This document shows, in pieces, positions 25,101-37,300 of a stretch of 64,000 bases of DNA (position 1 is the stretch's first letter; each line of letters starts with the position of its first letter). The position numbers and the translations under genes are program-made. Where the stretch lies: positions 419,770 through 483,769 of the forward strand of contig QEOQ01000180.1 of the NCBI GenBank assembly GCA_010279815.1. The letters run 5' to 3'. Source of the DNA: Brachionus plicatilis. Its lineage: Eukaryota; Rotifera; Eurotatoria; Ploima; Brachionidae. The notes beneath the pieces were generated by a model. It ran no database searches. It was not told the DNA's origin and saw only the letters and a program-made list of their open reading frames with translations.

Positions 25101-28100
25101 AAACCTACCAAGAGGTCGCTGAGCGAAGAGGCCGAGTGCGGATCTCCCGAGAGCATCAGCGAATGGCTGAGACAGGGCTCTAACCCAAACGAAGTAGACG
25201 CTTACGGATACACACCACTCATCAACGCATGTCTTAGGTAACACTCATCACTCCAGCCTGATAAATTTTAATCAATGCATTTTCCAGGGGCTGCATGAAA
25301 TCCGCTAAAATTTTAATCAACAATGGAGCTGATGTGAACATGAAGGCCATGCATGGCTATGCACCATTGCATGCTGCCGCTCAGGTAACACCCTTCAAGT
25401 TTTGGGGAATTTAAACAGTAATTTTTTTGTCCAGAATGGATTTTCTGAGCTTGTTGAAATTCTGGTTGAGCACGGCGCTGATCTTGAGGTTAAAAATGAA
25501 GATGGCGATACAGCGCTCATGCTCGCAGTCCGCTCCGATCACCCTTCTGTGGTCGACGTTTTGTGCAAACACGGCTGCAACATGCATACCCATGGCTTCG
25601 ACAACATCGAACCAATTGACTATGCCATCAACAAACGCAATCTATATTTGTCCGATGTCTTAATGAAGCATGAGAGACAGCACATTGGAAGTGATCATCA
25701 CACAAACCATCACGATCCTCATACACATAATCAAAACGATACTAACAACAATACTCTAGAGCCGATAAAAGAGTGTCCCTCACTGAGCACACTTGTTTAC
25801 CAACAGCAAGAGGTACACCAGCAGCAAGAAGATGTCAAGAAGGAAGAGAGTGTCTTTCAGGCGGATTAGATTCAATATACCGGTTCATTTTTTTTTAGCT
25901 TAATAGTTTAATTTTAACCTAAAAAAAAATTTTTTTCTAAAATTTAAATTCTCTAATTTTTTGACTACCCTGTACTTGGCGTTCATTATTTTTTGCTTCT
26001 TGATTTTAAAAGAGAATTCTTTCGACAAGACCGAGTCAAATGTAAATTTTTTTCTGAAAGATTAAAACTTTGTTGTTAAATTGTATTTGATATTATTTTT
26101 TAAATTAAGAATTATTTTTAGGCTGTGAGAACTTGGTAACGATCTACAACAATTTTTGAATTTTTTTTTGCTGAAATTTAATAAAATTCAAAAATAAAAT
26201 TTTTTTTCTTCTATAAGAAAACCCTAGATAAACTCCTAGATTTTGGATTAAATATCATTATAATAAATATGTTCAGTTACTAAAATAATCATAGCTACTT
26301 ACATTCAAGTTCTGCTGTAAGCTTTCAATCGGCAATGCTTGAGTTTCATTATTTTCAGTCTTTATATGAGAATCTGAATATTCAATGTGTTCTTTGATCG
26401 CTTCAATCCATTTCTTTTTAAAAGCAAATATCAATCAGATTCAATTGAACATCGAAGAAAGTTAAGTATAAAAGAGAAAAATTTTAATGCCAACAAAATC
26501 TTATATAATATCTTAAATTATATTTATCAAGCTTTAAAGAATTAAATTTTAATGGAAGAAACTTTCTTTTGCGACTATGGAATGATAACACTTGACAAAT
26601 AAATTCAATAATTAAAGAATATTCGAATATTAAAGAAATTGTTTTGTCACAAAGATTATATTTTAAAAAAATATAAAAAAAATTAATTTTGTTTTTTTTT
26701 ATTTTTTCGGCTAAACTTGCAACTACAGTCATCTAACATTTGTGTCCCCTTTCGTTTTAATCCCCAAAAATTTAGAGAATAGATTTCCCTCGTTGAATTA
26801 TTATTAAGTTTATTTTGGTTAAATCTCATAGAATAGTCCCCATTTTTATTTAAGACACGTAAAAAATGTACATTTTTTGACTCGTTTGTATTAAATTTTT
26901 TCATTAATTTGTCACATATGTTGAAAATTTTTTTTGTATAAGTATTAGCCTAAAAAAATGTCTAAAAGAAAAATAATTACAAATGAAACAAAAATAGCCA
27001 TTATAAATGCCAAGTTAACAACAGAGGCATAGATTCCAGTAAAATTAAAAATGAAAGGCAGTGTTTTAAAATTTGCAAATTAGAAACTTTAAAAAAGTCT
27101 AAACAAGCTGAGATTTTAAACTATTTTAAATCAAAAAATTAATTTTCAACCCGTTTTGTATTTTTTTTTATTTCGTTATGTATAATTAATAAGTTAAAGT
27201 TTATGTTGAATTTAACATTAATTTTTTTGTAAATTAAACTTATTTTTTATTTGTGTCCCCTTTGAATATGTCCCCACATTTTCTGAGAATGGAAGGTGGG
27301 ACATAAACGCGAGATCACTGTAAAAGATTTTCTAGAATCTAATTTTTGATAAAAATCCTTTTATTTATCTGTGTCTGAATTTTTTTTCATTACTGTTTAT
27401 CATTACATCGACGATTTTTATCGGAGCATCCAAATGAGTTGATACAAGAAAAAAAATTGATCCTAATATAATAACCAAAATTATTCAAAAAATTTTTTAT
27501 TCAATTTAATATTTGAAAAGTAAATTTCAAAAATTAAAAAAACAAAGGTGGATGTTTAATTTCGACTAATCTTACGTTATATTTGTGACAAAACTTTTAT
27601 GAAAATTTATTTTTCTTTTTTTATAGTTAAATTCCTCTTTTTAATTTTTTGAAAAATAATATTTTTGTGTAGAAACAATACCATAGAAGGGTTTGTATAA
27701 AAATGTTAACAAAAAAATTTTAGTGTTAAAAATTTAAAGAACTAAAAAAATTATAAAATATACTTTTTTTCTTTCCAGCGGCTTTAATTGTGTCCTTTTT
27801 GAACTCATTAATGGGCGAGCTTTTGCCTTTATTTGTGACTTCAATCCTGATTTACTTCCCTCCGTAGATCCTTTAGGTTTATAAGGTATCAATGAACAAA
27901 GTGTATGCTTCTTTCCATTAGTGAAATGTATTGTCCAAGAATAAGCCGAATAATCGTCTTGTCCATTATCATCATATTCCTTTTTTCAAATTTCATTTTT
28001 TTATTTGTATTAATTAACCATATAAATTGATAATATTTACTCGAACAAACGCATTATTCAAAAGATAAGTCCCCTTTCGGCTTTGATCGTGAGCTGCATC

Positions 28101-31100
28101 AATTCTAAAAAAAAAATTTATTTTCTATGAAAAAAATGGCATCCATCCATAAGTTATAAAAAAAAAACATGAGATTAATATTCATATCTATTTGATTATT
28201 TTCTAGATTTAAATATTCTAGATTTAACTAAGTTCACTTATTAGCATTAGCTTAATTAAAGTAATAACAAAATTGAATTTTGACTGTCCAATTTTTCATG
28301 CTTAAATTACGTAACATTTCTTTTTTAATTAATATTCTAATTTTAAATTTTAATTTTAAAGTGAATATTTAATTAGTCAATAAACTTTAAACAATTTTAA
28401 AATTATAATAATAAAACATTCAAGCATGTAATTTAATAAGCAAGAAAGAAAAAATTTATAAAGATAACTACTTGAGTTTCATAATTAAGCTTTATTAAAA
28501 TAAAATTTGACAAGATTCCTCTATTAAGAAACTTGCTCTGTTGGAGTTAACTAATTTGGCAAAATATTTCAAAGAAATAGATACTTTGGAAAATGTTGAT
28601 GTTTTTTCGCAAAATTTAAGTTTAAAGTCAAATTTTAATGATCATGTTTAAAAATGATTTTTTAGAGAAAATTTTTATAATTTTTTTTTATTATAAATTT
28701 TAATACAGAAACAAATTTAGTATTAATCAAACTAAGTGAAAATAAATAATTCAAGCTAAGTGAAAAAAAAGGCTTTTGCAATGATTTTTTAAACTAAAAA
28801 ATCCTTTGAAATCTATTTTTAATAATAACTTGTAAACATGATCGTAAAATTATGATCATAAACTTAAATTTGTCTATTTTTTCTGGATTTTAATTTATTA
28901 AATGAAGATACTCACTCATTTGAATAATAGATTATGGAACCTTTATTCAGAACTACAAAATATTCTTTATATCCGAGGAATTTTCGCTTTCTCAACAAAT
29001 ATCCCTGGTATTTCCGATGATTAAATGGAACGTAACCAATTATTTCTTTCATTTCTCTGGTCTTGGCAAGATCTAGAGCGGTTAATTGCTGATGATTTTT
29101 GGCTATTGTATTTATTCCTTTTTCAATTAAGAAAATTGAAATTTCGCGTAAATTTCTATTTGAAGCAATGTGCAAAGCGCTATTTCCAAATGTGTCGGTA
29201 AAATTAATATTAAAACTTTTGTTTTTTATCTTAAAAAAAAATTGAGCATATGACTAAAATTTTTATAAATAATTTTCATAGAAATTTAACTTATATGAAC
29301 TAAATTCAGACTTAACTGAGCTATCAAAATTAATTATTTATCGAATAAAAAGCTAAGGTAATGCAGCTTTTTTTTCTTAAATTCATGGTAATTTAAATTG
29401 AAAAAAGTCATTTACCAATTTATTTATGCATTCAAGATCACTTGAAATCACAGCCTCAAAATATTTTTTTTGTAAGTTGTATATTTCTGTCTTCTCGGCA
29501 GCTAAAAAAGACGAACAAATTTAAAATTAATTAAAAAAAATTAATTGTTGGCAGACTTTACCTTCTAGTAGCTTTTTAACAGACAGATCGGTTGCCAAAT
29601 CAATTGGTCTATAGCCTTGGTTGTTTTTTAGATTTATGTCTGCGTTGTTCAGAAGCAATAGCTCTACTATGTTCTTAAAATTAATTTTTTTAAATAAAAT
29701 AAAATTCGATCTTGGTTTTATATCTCTAATAATTGAACTTGAAAAAATTTAAAAAACACTAGCAAAATCTTATCATAAAAAATGTTTTGAATCGTTTTTG
29801 AAAAACGAAATCTTCAAGTTTTGAAAAAAAAATTATTTTTAATTATCTTTGAAGCTTTAAATCAGGTAACTTTGAATTACAAAATTAGACATAAATCATT
29901 CTACTTACATATCGTGAAGAATTGGTTGAAGAATATACGGCTTTGTGCAATGGTGTATCGTTTTCGTTGTTGGTTGCATTAATGTCTATATCTGATTGCT
30001 TTTAATTTAAATTTTAAAATTAAATTGGTTTAATTACGTTTGAAAATTTACCTGCAATAAATATCTAACAACTTCGAGCTGATTAAAATAGCATCCCAAA
30101 TGTAAAGCTGTCCAACCATAAAAACGCTTATGCATACCTAGAAGCCAAATTTTATCTAAATTAGTTATTTGTTATATTTGATGAAAAATTTTCCTTTTTA
30201 AATAAGCTTTATATTTTTTAAGAATTTGATCCAAAGGACATCAAACATGAAAAAAAAACAACATAAGGAAATTTGGTTTTTAATTTATTTCCTAAATTTC
30301 ATTATCGATTGCAAAAAAAGGAAGAAATTGGTGTCAAAAAAATGTGTTTAATCATCTTTTTTTTCTATAAAAGACCAGAAAATTAGTACATTACTTTCGT
30401 AATGCTCTTGATTATTCAGTTTCATTGACTAAAAGACTTGTTTCGGAGTATCAAAGAGGCTTCGATTCTAGATTTATTACGAATCCCACTCCTCTATGTA
30501 GCTGCTACCTAATTATACAAAAATTTTCTGACTCTTAAGATCTTATCTAATTTTTTATTTATTTTTTTTTTTTTTCCAAACTCTATTTTTTTATTAACTA
30601 AACAGCTCTTTAATTATTATTTTTGTATCTCATCCTTTCATTCATAAATGAAAAATAACTTACTTTAAATTTAAAATTTTTTAAAATGTTTTAATTATTT
30701 TATTTTATCTTATTTTATTTAATTTTTTTTTTATCTGAAGGAGCGTATGCTCGAACAGAAAACAAATAAATAATAATAATAATAATAATACATTTCTAGT
30801 TCTTTAAAATATGACCTAAGTATTTTATATATTGATGTCTATAGGGATAACTGGGAAGAAAATTTTTCAAAATTAATTAAAATCTCAGGATCAAAAGATC
30901 GTTTTTATCTTTTCACTTATTTAATAAATGAATTGATTTTATTTTGTGGAAATTTCTACATATTTAAAAGAAATAGAAATTTTTAAAAAATAATAATTTT
31001 GACAGCATATTTAAGGCATACCCCTGTAATTAATGTTAAAATTCCGAAATTCGAAGCCATTCGATGCTTGTCTCACAATTTCTTCGACTTTTGCCAGATT

Positions 31101-31439
31101 TCCGTTTCTGGCATATTCCAGAAAAGATTCCATGAGAAAATTTTTATTCTCATTAGCAAGTATATTTACTGAGTTGTTCTCTTCCCTTTTTATGGATAAG
31201 TGTGACACTGATTCATTTAGATTTTTGTCTGGACTTGGATGATTTTGTACATTTGAGCGAGAGCTAATATTTGACAAAGATTGATAACTGACGTATTCTG
31301 AATTCTCTTCGTCTGAGTTGGCACTGTCACTGTAACGTTTGCCTGCCAAAGATTTTTTTTTTCGCCGAAAACGATTCGGGTGCCGACAAAAGCCCAAATT
31401 CCGCCAGCTAACTCTTTTTTTATTGAATAAATTTGCCAT
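19179..31439 (-). CDS. OSBPL1A: Oxysterol-binding protein-related protein 1, long form (ORP1L homologue)
   Basis: Sterol/phosphoinositide transfer protein of late-endosome-ER contacts. Nineteen exons (minus): 31439-31022, 30137-30052, 29998-29909, 29673-29562, 29501-29416, 29229-28916, 28104-28041, 27979-27764, 26413-26303, 23710-23593, 23542-23439, 23390-22984, 21060-20986, 20910-20547, 20495-20277, 20224-20106, 20050-19699, 19646-19523, 19372-19179; phases close to 1190 residues. Order: basic/Ser-rich N-terminus; ankyrin repeats, about 115-330 (GWTALHLGCYFNQLEVVRYL); PH domain, about 335-475 (YQGYLLRKRKFLGYKEYFVV ... KKWIEAIKEH); coiled coil; FFAT-like motif EEFFDTAND after an acidic tract (about 647-655), the VAP-binding site; ORD domain, about 735-1190, with SIWSILKQFIGKELSKI, KPFNPLLGETYEL and EQVSHHPP across the 20910-20547/20495-20277 exon join. 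C-terminal CPDLYIKE resembles human NLPDIY. ORP2 lacks the ankyrin part, so ORP1L is the better name. Introns hold a nested gene and mobile elements. Confidence 0.94.
21061..22983 (-). promoter_or_regulatory. Large intron with possible internal promoter of a short ORP1 form
   Basis: This 1.92-kb intron separates the FFAT exon from the ORD exons. Just upstream of the acceptor TTACTTCCAG an ATG at 21095 opens a frame, MDGHEGDLITS, that runs through the acceptor into the ORD exon in the right frame (RIMPLSSEQ). An ORD-only protein could therefore start here, as mammalian short ORP1 does. A transcription start cannot be seen directly. The intron also holds a perfect hairpin at 22757-22798. Confidence 0.35.
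22757..22798. repeat. Perfect 18-bp inverted repeat with 6-base loop
   Basis: AAATTCCTTCTCCAATTT at 22757-22774, loop AAGTAT, then its exact reverse complement at 22781-22798. It lies in the large ORP1 intron, about 190 bases downstream (in transcription) of the FFAT exon. Arms this long and perfect are unlikely by chance even in AT-rich DNA, since they include the GC-containing core CCTTCTCC. Confidence 0.8.
24936..25869 (+). CDS. Ankyrin-repeat protein nested in an OSBPL1A intron
   Basis: Three exons, 24936-25237, 25288-25384 and 25435-25869, with 50-base introns; phases close to 277 residues. It lies on the strand opposite OSBPL1A, wholly inside that gene's 2.6-kb intron 23711-26302. Residues 1-75 are Ser/Gln-rich with NYFKHLFGLSAKPTKR. 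Four ankyrin repeats follow: DAYGYTPLINACLRGC, HGYAPLHAAAQNGFSELVEI, DGDTALMLAVRSDHPSVVDV and a final divergent one (EPIDYAINKRNLYLSDVLMK). The C-terminus is His-rich (HHTNHHDPHTH), then Gln/Glu-rich. The start ATG follows AAAA in AAAAATGAGC. Base composition and codon use are far richer in G and C than the surrounding intron, as expected for a well-expressed gene. No family beyond ankyrin repeats recognised; probably a cytosolic adaptor. Confidence 0.82.
26726..27320 (+). mobile_element. Deleted pogo/Tigger-like (Tc1-mariner superfamily) element
   Basis: Ends CAGTCATCTAACATTTGTGT and, on the other strand, CAGTGATCTCGCGTTTATGT form terminal inverted repeats of about 20 bases, each followed by CCC. 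Each end is flanked by TA (26724-26725 and 27321-27322), the usual target duplication. Inside, an ATG at 26958 begins MSKRKIITNETKIAIINAKL and stops soon after. This resembles the N-terminal helix-turn-helix of pogo/jerky/CENP-B-type transposases. A later KSKQAEILNYFKSKN resembles the end of such a protein. At 595 bases the catalytic domain is missing. It sits in the OSBPL1A intron 26414-27763, in opposite orientation to the gene. Confidence 0.7.
30310..30791 (+). mobile_element. 3' end of a non-LTR retrotransposon (LINE) with TAA-repeat tail
   Basis: A frame of about 55 codons (LVHYFRNALDYSVSLTKRLV, then SEYQRGFDSRFITNP) ends at a stop near 30537. It is followed by an AT-rich 3' UTR, the compact hairpin-like CTGAAGGAGCGTATGCTCGA, then AACAGAAAACAAATAAA and a (TAA)n/(AAT)n tail ending about 30791. 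A microsatellite tail after a short conserved 3' UTR is the usual 3' signature of a 5'-truncated LINE. It lies in the first intron of OSBPL1A on the opposite strand. The upstream limit is approximate and the clade is not assigned. Confidence 0.5.
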
Positions 31440-34374
31440 TTTGATAAATTATGCGTAATTCGAATAAAAAATTAAAAATAACTATATAAAACGAATCTAA
31501 AATTAATTAAAGTCTAATTTAATTTTTGATAAGAAATTATCATACAATTCTATTCTAAACAAAAAATTTGACCATAAATAAATTGGGAAAATTTTTTGAA
31601 AAATTAAATGCATAATAGGCAAATGATTATGTGGCAAAGCAAGTTAAGTAAGCCCTTTGTTTATTGTATACCAAACATTTCTTTTAGCCATTGCAAATAA
31701 TCCTTAGTTGAGTCTTTATTTTTACCTTTTAAATTGTGATTTCAATTTTTTAGAACATTTGTTCGCAGGTACACAGCTTTTATGAAATTCAACAACAAAA
31801 TAAAATAAAATTCAAAAATTTCTTACATAATTTTCAAAATTTGAATTAAGTTTGAGCTATAAACAGAAATAACATGAATTTTATTGATGACAATCAAAAC
31901 TGAGCTACGTTTGTATCATCTACTTAAACTAAAAACAACAATAATTAAATTTTCTCTTTCTTTTGAGAAGTTTATAGCTCATTTTTTATTTAAAAGGAAA
32001 TAAATTTATTTTTAATACAATATTATAATTTGTTTTTTTGAAATAATTTTGGATTAGTTAAATTTTTTCAATTAGATTTTATACTAATGATGCAGGGAAT
32101 ATTATTCGTGCACGCAAGGATCAAGAAATTTTTATTTTTTTAATATCCAATAATTAAAATTAAAATCAGCAAATTTAATTTTTTCAATATTTTATTTTTG
32201 ATTTTAAAAAATTTAATTCAAAAAATCAAATCAACCAAGCGCCCAAGTCTTAAATTTTTCGAATAAAAGCTTTTTTTTTAACAAAATCCAGTATTTACAG
32301 TTTTTTTTTTTAATTTTAAAAAAATTTTAATTGAATGATAATTTCATGACAGCTATTTTTGGATGCTGTGCTAACCCACAGACTTTCCGGTTCATCATAA
32401 TTTAGATTTTTTCATAAATATCGTTCTGTGTCAAACCTGTTTTCTTTAAATTTGAGCATGATTCTTTCTTTTTGATTATAATAGCTTCGTTATTGTTGAT
32501 TTTTATAATTTTAAACTTTTTCAGAACAAGGTATTCCATTTCAAACAGAAACACAGGTCTTAAAAAAAATTTATGTAGGTGTACTGGTGTATAGGTGTTT
32601 AATTAAGTATCAAAATAGAATAAAATATTATATGTTTAAAAAAAAGACTATTTTATATATGATAAAAAACCTAATTTTTCCTTAACTTTTGAACTCTAAT
32701 CATCTATGAATTTTTTATGAAAATCTTGTATAAAATTAACTATGTTAATTCTTTTCTAATTTCTTTTTCAAATTCAACCAAAGAACCGATTTAAATTATT
32801 ATTAAGTATAGAAATTTAATTGAATGAAAATGTAATTTTGGATGATGAAAAAAAAAAAATTATCATTTTTAAACTGGGACATGTAAATCACTTAAAAATT
32901 AATCTATTCTAAAAAATTTTATGCAAATAATTTTTTTCAAAAATTGTTCACCATTAAAACAAAAAAAAAACAATAAATTCATTTAAACTTTATATAATTT
33001 AAAGAATCATTTAGAATATTTGATTTTTGATTTTTATCATTAAATAAGAATTTTATACTTAGTTTTTTCTAAATTAATCAGTAATTTGTTTCAAATGATT
33101 TAAAATTGTTTGATTTAAAATTGCTCCATTTCATAACAAATATATTAATTGAATTTGATTTTTACAAAAACATTAGACCAAGTTAACTATTAAAAATTTA
33201 TTTTTTCGTACTATCTATCAGTTGTCAACATTTAGAAATATTTAGTAAATTTTCATTCAAATTCGGTTAAGCAAATATTTGAAATTAGTAATTGTTGAGT
33301 TAGCAAAGGTTTAGAGAAAATATTCAAAAATAAATTATTTGTCTTTGCGATGCTATCTTTTGTTTATACAAAGTTTTTGAATACTATTTTCTTTTCTATT
33401 TAAATTGAGTTTTACATAAAAGCACATTTTTCGCTTTAAACTCCAAATAATTATAATTTTGAAACGATCTTTGGGATCTAGTTTTTTCTAATGTTGATTT
33501 TTGCCATTAAAAATAAGCATCCATAAAATTGTCAGCATACGTAAATCTTACTTTTTTTAGAGAGGATCCTTTCCAATCTAGACTTACTTAAATGAAAGAA
33601 CATTTTTTATCTTTATTTTATTTAATTATTTTTTTAAAAAAAGAAATATATATTTTTCATTTGAAATATTAAAAAATTAATTTACTTTCCAATCTAGTAA
33701 ATAGATCACCTTTCAATAATGAATGAATATACTCATTAACAAATCTAGTAGACATTTGTTTGCAATCAAGGCTGCGTACAAGATTATTATTTAAGTATTG
33801 ATTTTTTTATTTTAAACATTAATTATTTTCGTAATTTTAAATTATAAATAAAAATAAATTCCCATCGATTGATGAGAAAAACTTTTTTTTTAGATGAAGA
33901 AAAATTAAAAATAAATTTTTTTTTCTAAATCAAATTAAAAATTTTATATTATAACTTGAATTTTAAAACAAATGTTTCTCTTTGCAAGTATACATCTATC
34001 ATTGCGAGAGGTGGTCTTTAAAATACGAAAAATATTTTAAATTATGATTTTGCATTTTTCAATTAATTTTTTTTCTTTGGTTTAAATCATTCAACGCATC
34101 AGAGAGAAAACCAAATGTGAACAAATGAAAATATATTCTAGCTGAATTTATCTCTATACTAAGTATAAACAAATATGAAGAATTATTATCATGGTTTATA
34201 AGTTAGTATCATGAAAACATGTGTAAGGAACTTAACAAAAATTTAGCATATTTTTAGATTAAAAATTTGAAAGATTAGAAAAAAAATTTATGAAAAGAGG
34301 TTCATAAATTTTATTACAGATTTTGGTCTTAACTTGATTTTGTTGAAAGCTGATTTTAATTAAAAAATTTATCT
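31440..34374. other. AT-rich region between divergent OSBPL1A and first MGAT4 gene
   Basis: About 2.9 kb between two divergently transcribed starts (31439 minus, 34375 plus), so both promoters should lie here. No gene, RNA or closed mobile element was seen. Confidence 0.45.
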
Positions 34375-37300
34375 ATGAAGCATTTCAGCCGGTATGGAGC
34401 TCTTTTATTGTTCATCATTTTAATATTCTACTCAATTAGTTTTTTAAATATAACAAATTTTGGTTTACGTGAGTAATTAACTGGTAAAATAAAAGGAAAT
34501 TAATAAAAAATTTGTTTCAGGATCATCCAAGGAAACGATAGAGAACTTTGAATTTTTAAAATCAAAAATTGATTATTTACAAAATCTAGTCGATTCAAAG
34601 CAAAATGATATTAATAGTCTGAAAGATGCATTCGATAGCAGTTTTGTGTATTACAATGAGTTGATCGATAAGCAAAAAACATTTTTGGAAAAAATTCGAA
34701 ATCATTCACTTGATTATTTTCCAGCTTTTAATCAGTCTAATGATGAAGCAATCCGTGAAATACGTTCTTTTTTATTGAAAACAAACTTGACAAACTATAC
34801 TAGTCTTTCTTCTCTTGTTTACAAATCGTTCACCAAGTTAGATGTGGAATTTAAGGACGTATTTGACTTGCTACCTCATTTGACTGGTTTGTCTCAGCAT
34901 ACCATCCAGCCCAAGTTTAAGCAATCTAAAAATCGATTTGGCTCAATTGTTATCGGCATACCGACCATTAAAAGAGAAAAGGCATCGTACCTGCTCGAGA
35001 CTTTAAAATCGGTTTTTGATGCCATGAATGAGGTTGAAAAAAATGAAGCCGTTGTTGTTATTTTTATTCCTGAAGTAAAAAAAATTAAAACATAAATTTT
35101 TTTTTTAAATTTTATTAAATTATTTTCTTTTTCTGTTTTAGCTTGATGATCAGTCTTTTGTTCAAACAACAATTGAAAATCTAAATAGAGCTTATAATTA
35201 TGAACTCGAATCTGGACTTCTTGAAATTGTTGTTCCACCTGCAGAATTTTATCCAAATTTTACTCTTTTGCCGCAAGATAGAGTTTTTAATGATTCAAGA
35301 GAACGCGTCAAGTGGAGAACTAAACAAAACTACGATTTTTCTTATATGATGGCTTATTGTCAGAAGAGAGGAATCTATTATCTTCAGGTGTTTAGAAAAA
35401 CTTTAAATTTATTTTATTCAAAAATAACATCACTTTTTAAAAATAATTCGAATCTTTTTAAAACAAGAGTTTTTAGGGTTTTGAATTTATACTTTAAATT
35501 CAATTTGTGTATCTAAGATAAATTTAAATATCAGTTTCAATGGTTTAAGGGATGAATTTTATATTTTAGAAATCGAAAAATTTTTTATTTATATTTGTAC
35601 TTTTTTTCAAATACAGGGGTGATTTGATCTAAAATTTTATATTAAACTACGCAAACATTTTGAATTTTCTGTTTTATAAAAATTTTAGTGAAATATGATA
35701 TTTTTGCACACTAGAAAGGTATTATGACATATTTAAAAATCAATTTCTGATTGATTTTTGAAGTTTTTTATCACCTATCAGCTCAAATATCTTTTTTTTT
35801 TGTCTAAAATATAATTTCAATTAATCAGAATTAATCAGATTCAGTTTTTTTTCTAAATAGTAATTTTGATATTATTAAATTTTAATTTTAGTATGACTAA
35901 ATTTATCTAATATTGCTGAAGTAAAAAATTGTAAATATACCTTTTTAAAATGACATGTTATTAAAATTAATTTAATAATATATTTAGGTAAAATTAGGGG
36001 TTGTGAAGTTCATTTCAATTCGATCGTTTCAATTCAGAAAAATTTGAATAACTTCTTTGCTATAAGTAATAATTTAGTTCTGTAAAATGCTTAATGTTTA
36101 AGCAACTTTGCTTAATCCGAAAATATATGTCTGCAAAAACTCTGCTAAGTAAGTGTACAATTTATTTGAATACTTTTTAATGGCGTGCAAAATGCATAAA
36201 ATTGCAGAGTCTTTTGCAGACTTGTTTTACTGAATTAAGCAAATTTGCTTATAATTAAGCATTTTATAGAACTGAATTATCTCTTTTAGTTAAAAAGTTA
36301 TTCAAGTTTTTCTGAATTGAAATGATCGAATTGAAACGAACTTCACAACCCCGTAAAATTACTAAAAATTATAATTTTTGAACTTCGTTAAGCTGTGGAT
36401 AAAAATAATTATAATTTTTGCTTAATCGGAAATTAAATCCAAAATTAGAAAAAAATTTTTTTTTAAAATTTTACACCGATTCTTTTGAAACTTACAATTT
36501 TTTATTTCAGTAATTCTACTTGAAATTACCTAAATGTGATAAAATGTGGTAGTAGTAAAAACAAAAAAGCGTAATAATTATTTTTGTTGTCTTTTTAATT
36601 TTTCTAAAAGTATCTATTTTATTATTTAAGTTAGAAGATGATGTAGTTGCCAAAAGTGGTTTCTTTTCGACCATTAAAAACTTTATTACAGAACAGAAAT
36701 CCAATGACTGGATGATTATTGAATTTTCTCAACTGGGTTTTATCGGAAAATTGTTCAAATGCAGTCAACTTAAATATTTTGTCAACTTTTTTCTAATGTT
36801 TGCCAATAACAAACCAGTCGATTGGCTTTTTGACATAATGTTAGATGTGAAAATTTGCAATCCTGATAAACCTAACGTAATCTTTGAAATTTAAAAAAAA
36901 ATATTTTTCATTTAAAAAAAATTTAAAGGAACACTGCTTACGATCAAAAACAGCTCTTAAAATCCGCTTTAAACCAAGTCTTTTTCAGCATGTTGGCATC
37001 CAGTCGTCATTGAAAGGCAAAACTCAAAAACTCAAAGTAATTTCAATATTAAAAGTTTTTTCTTTAATTTTTTTCTTAAAGGACAAAGATTTTGGCAAAT
37101 CATTTTTGTCCATTGTCGCTCATCAGAATCCTTTGGCGAAAATAAAAACTTCTCTTAAAACTTACATGAAACATTCTATAGATAGTGTTTACTTGGGGTC
37201 CAATTTCTTTTGGTCAATGTCTCCTGTTGAAAACGACTACATTTTGTTTCAATTCTACAAACCAACTTTTATTAGAAGGTTATTTTTTTTTCAAAAATTT

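Noticed and set aside
26484..26904. Minus-strand frames of 82 and 73 codons near the ORP1 exon 26303-26413
   Set aside because: Not in frame with the neighbouring ORP1 exons, and the second lies within the pogo-like element; no domain seen.
34894..35256. Minus-strand 120-codon frame duplicated at 43845-44207
   Set aside because: Antisense of the shared MGAT4 tract; it occurs twice only because that tract is duplicated.
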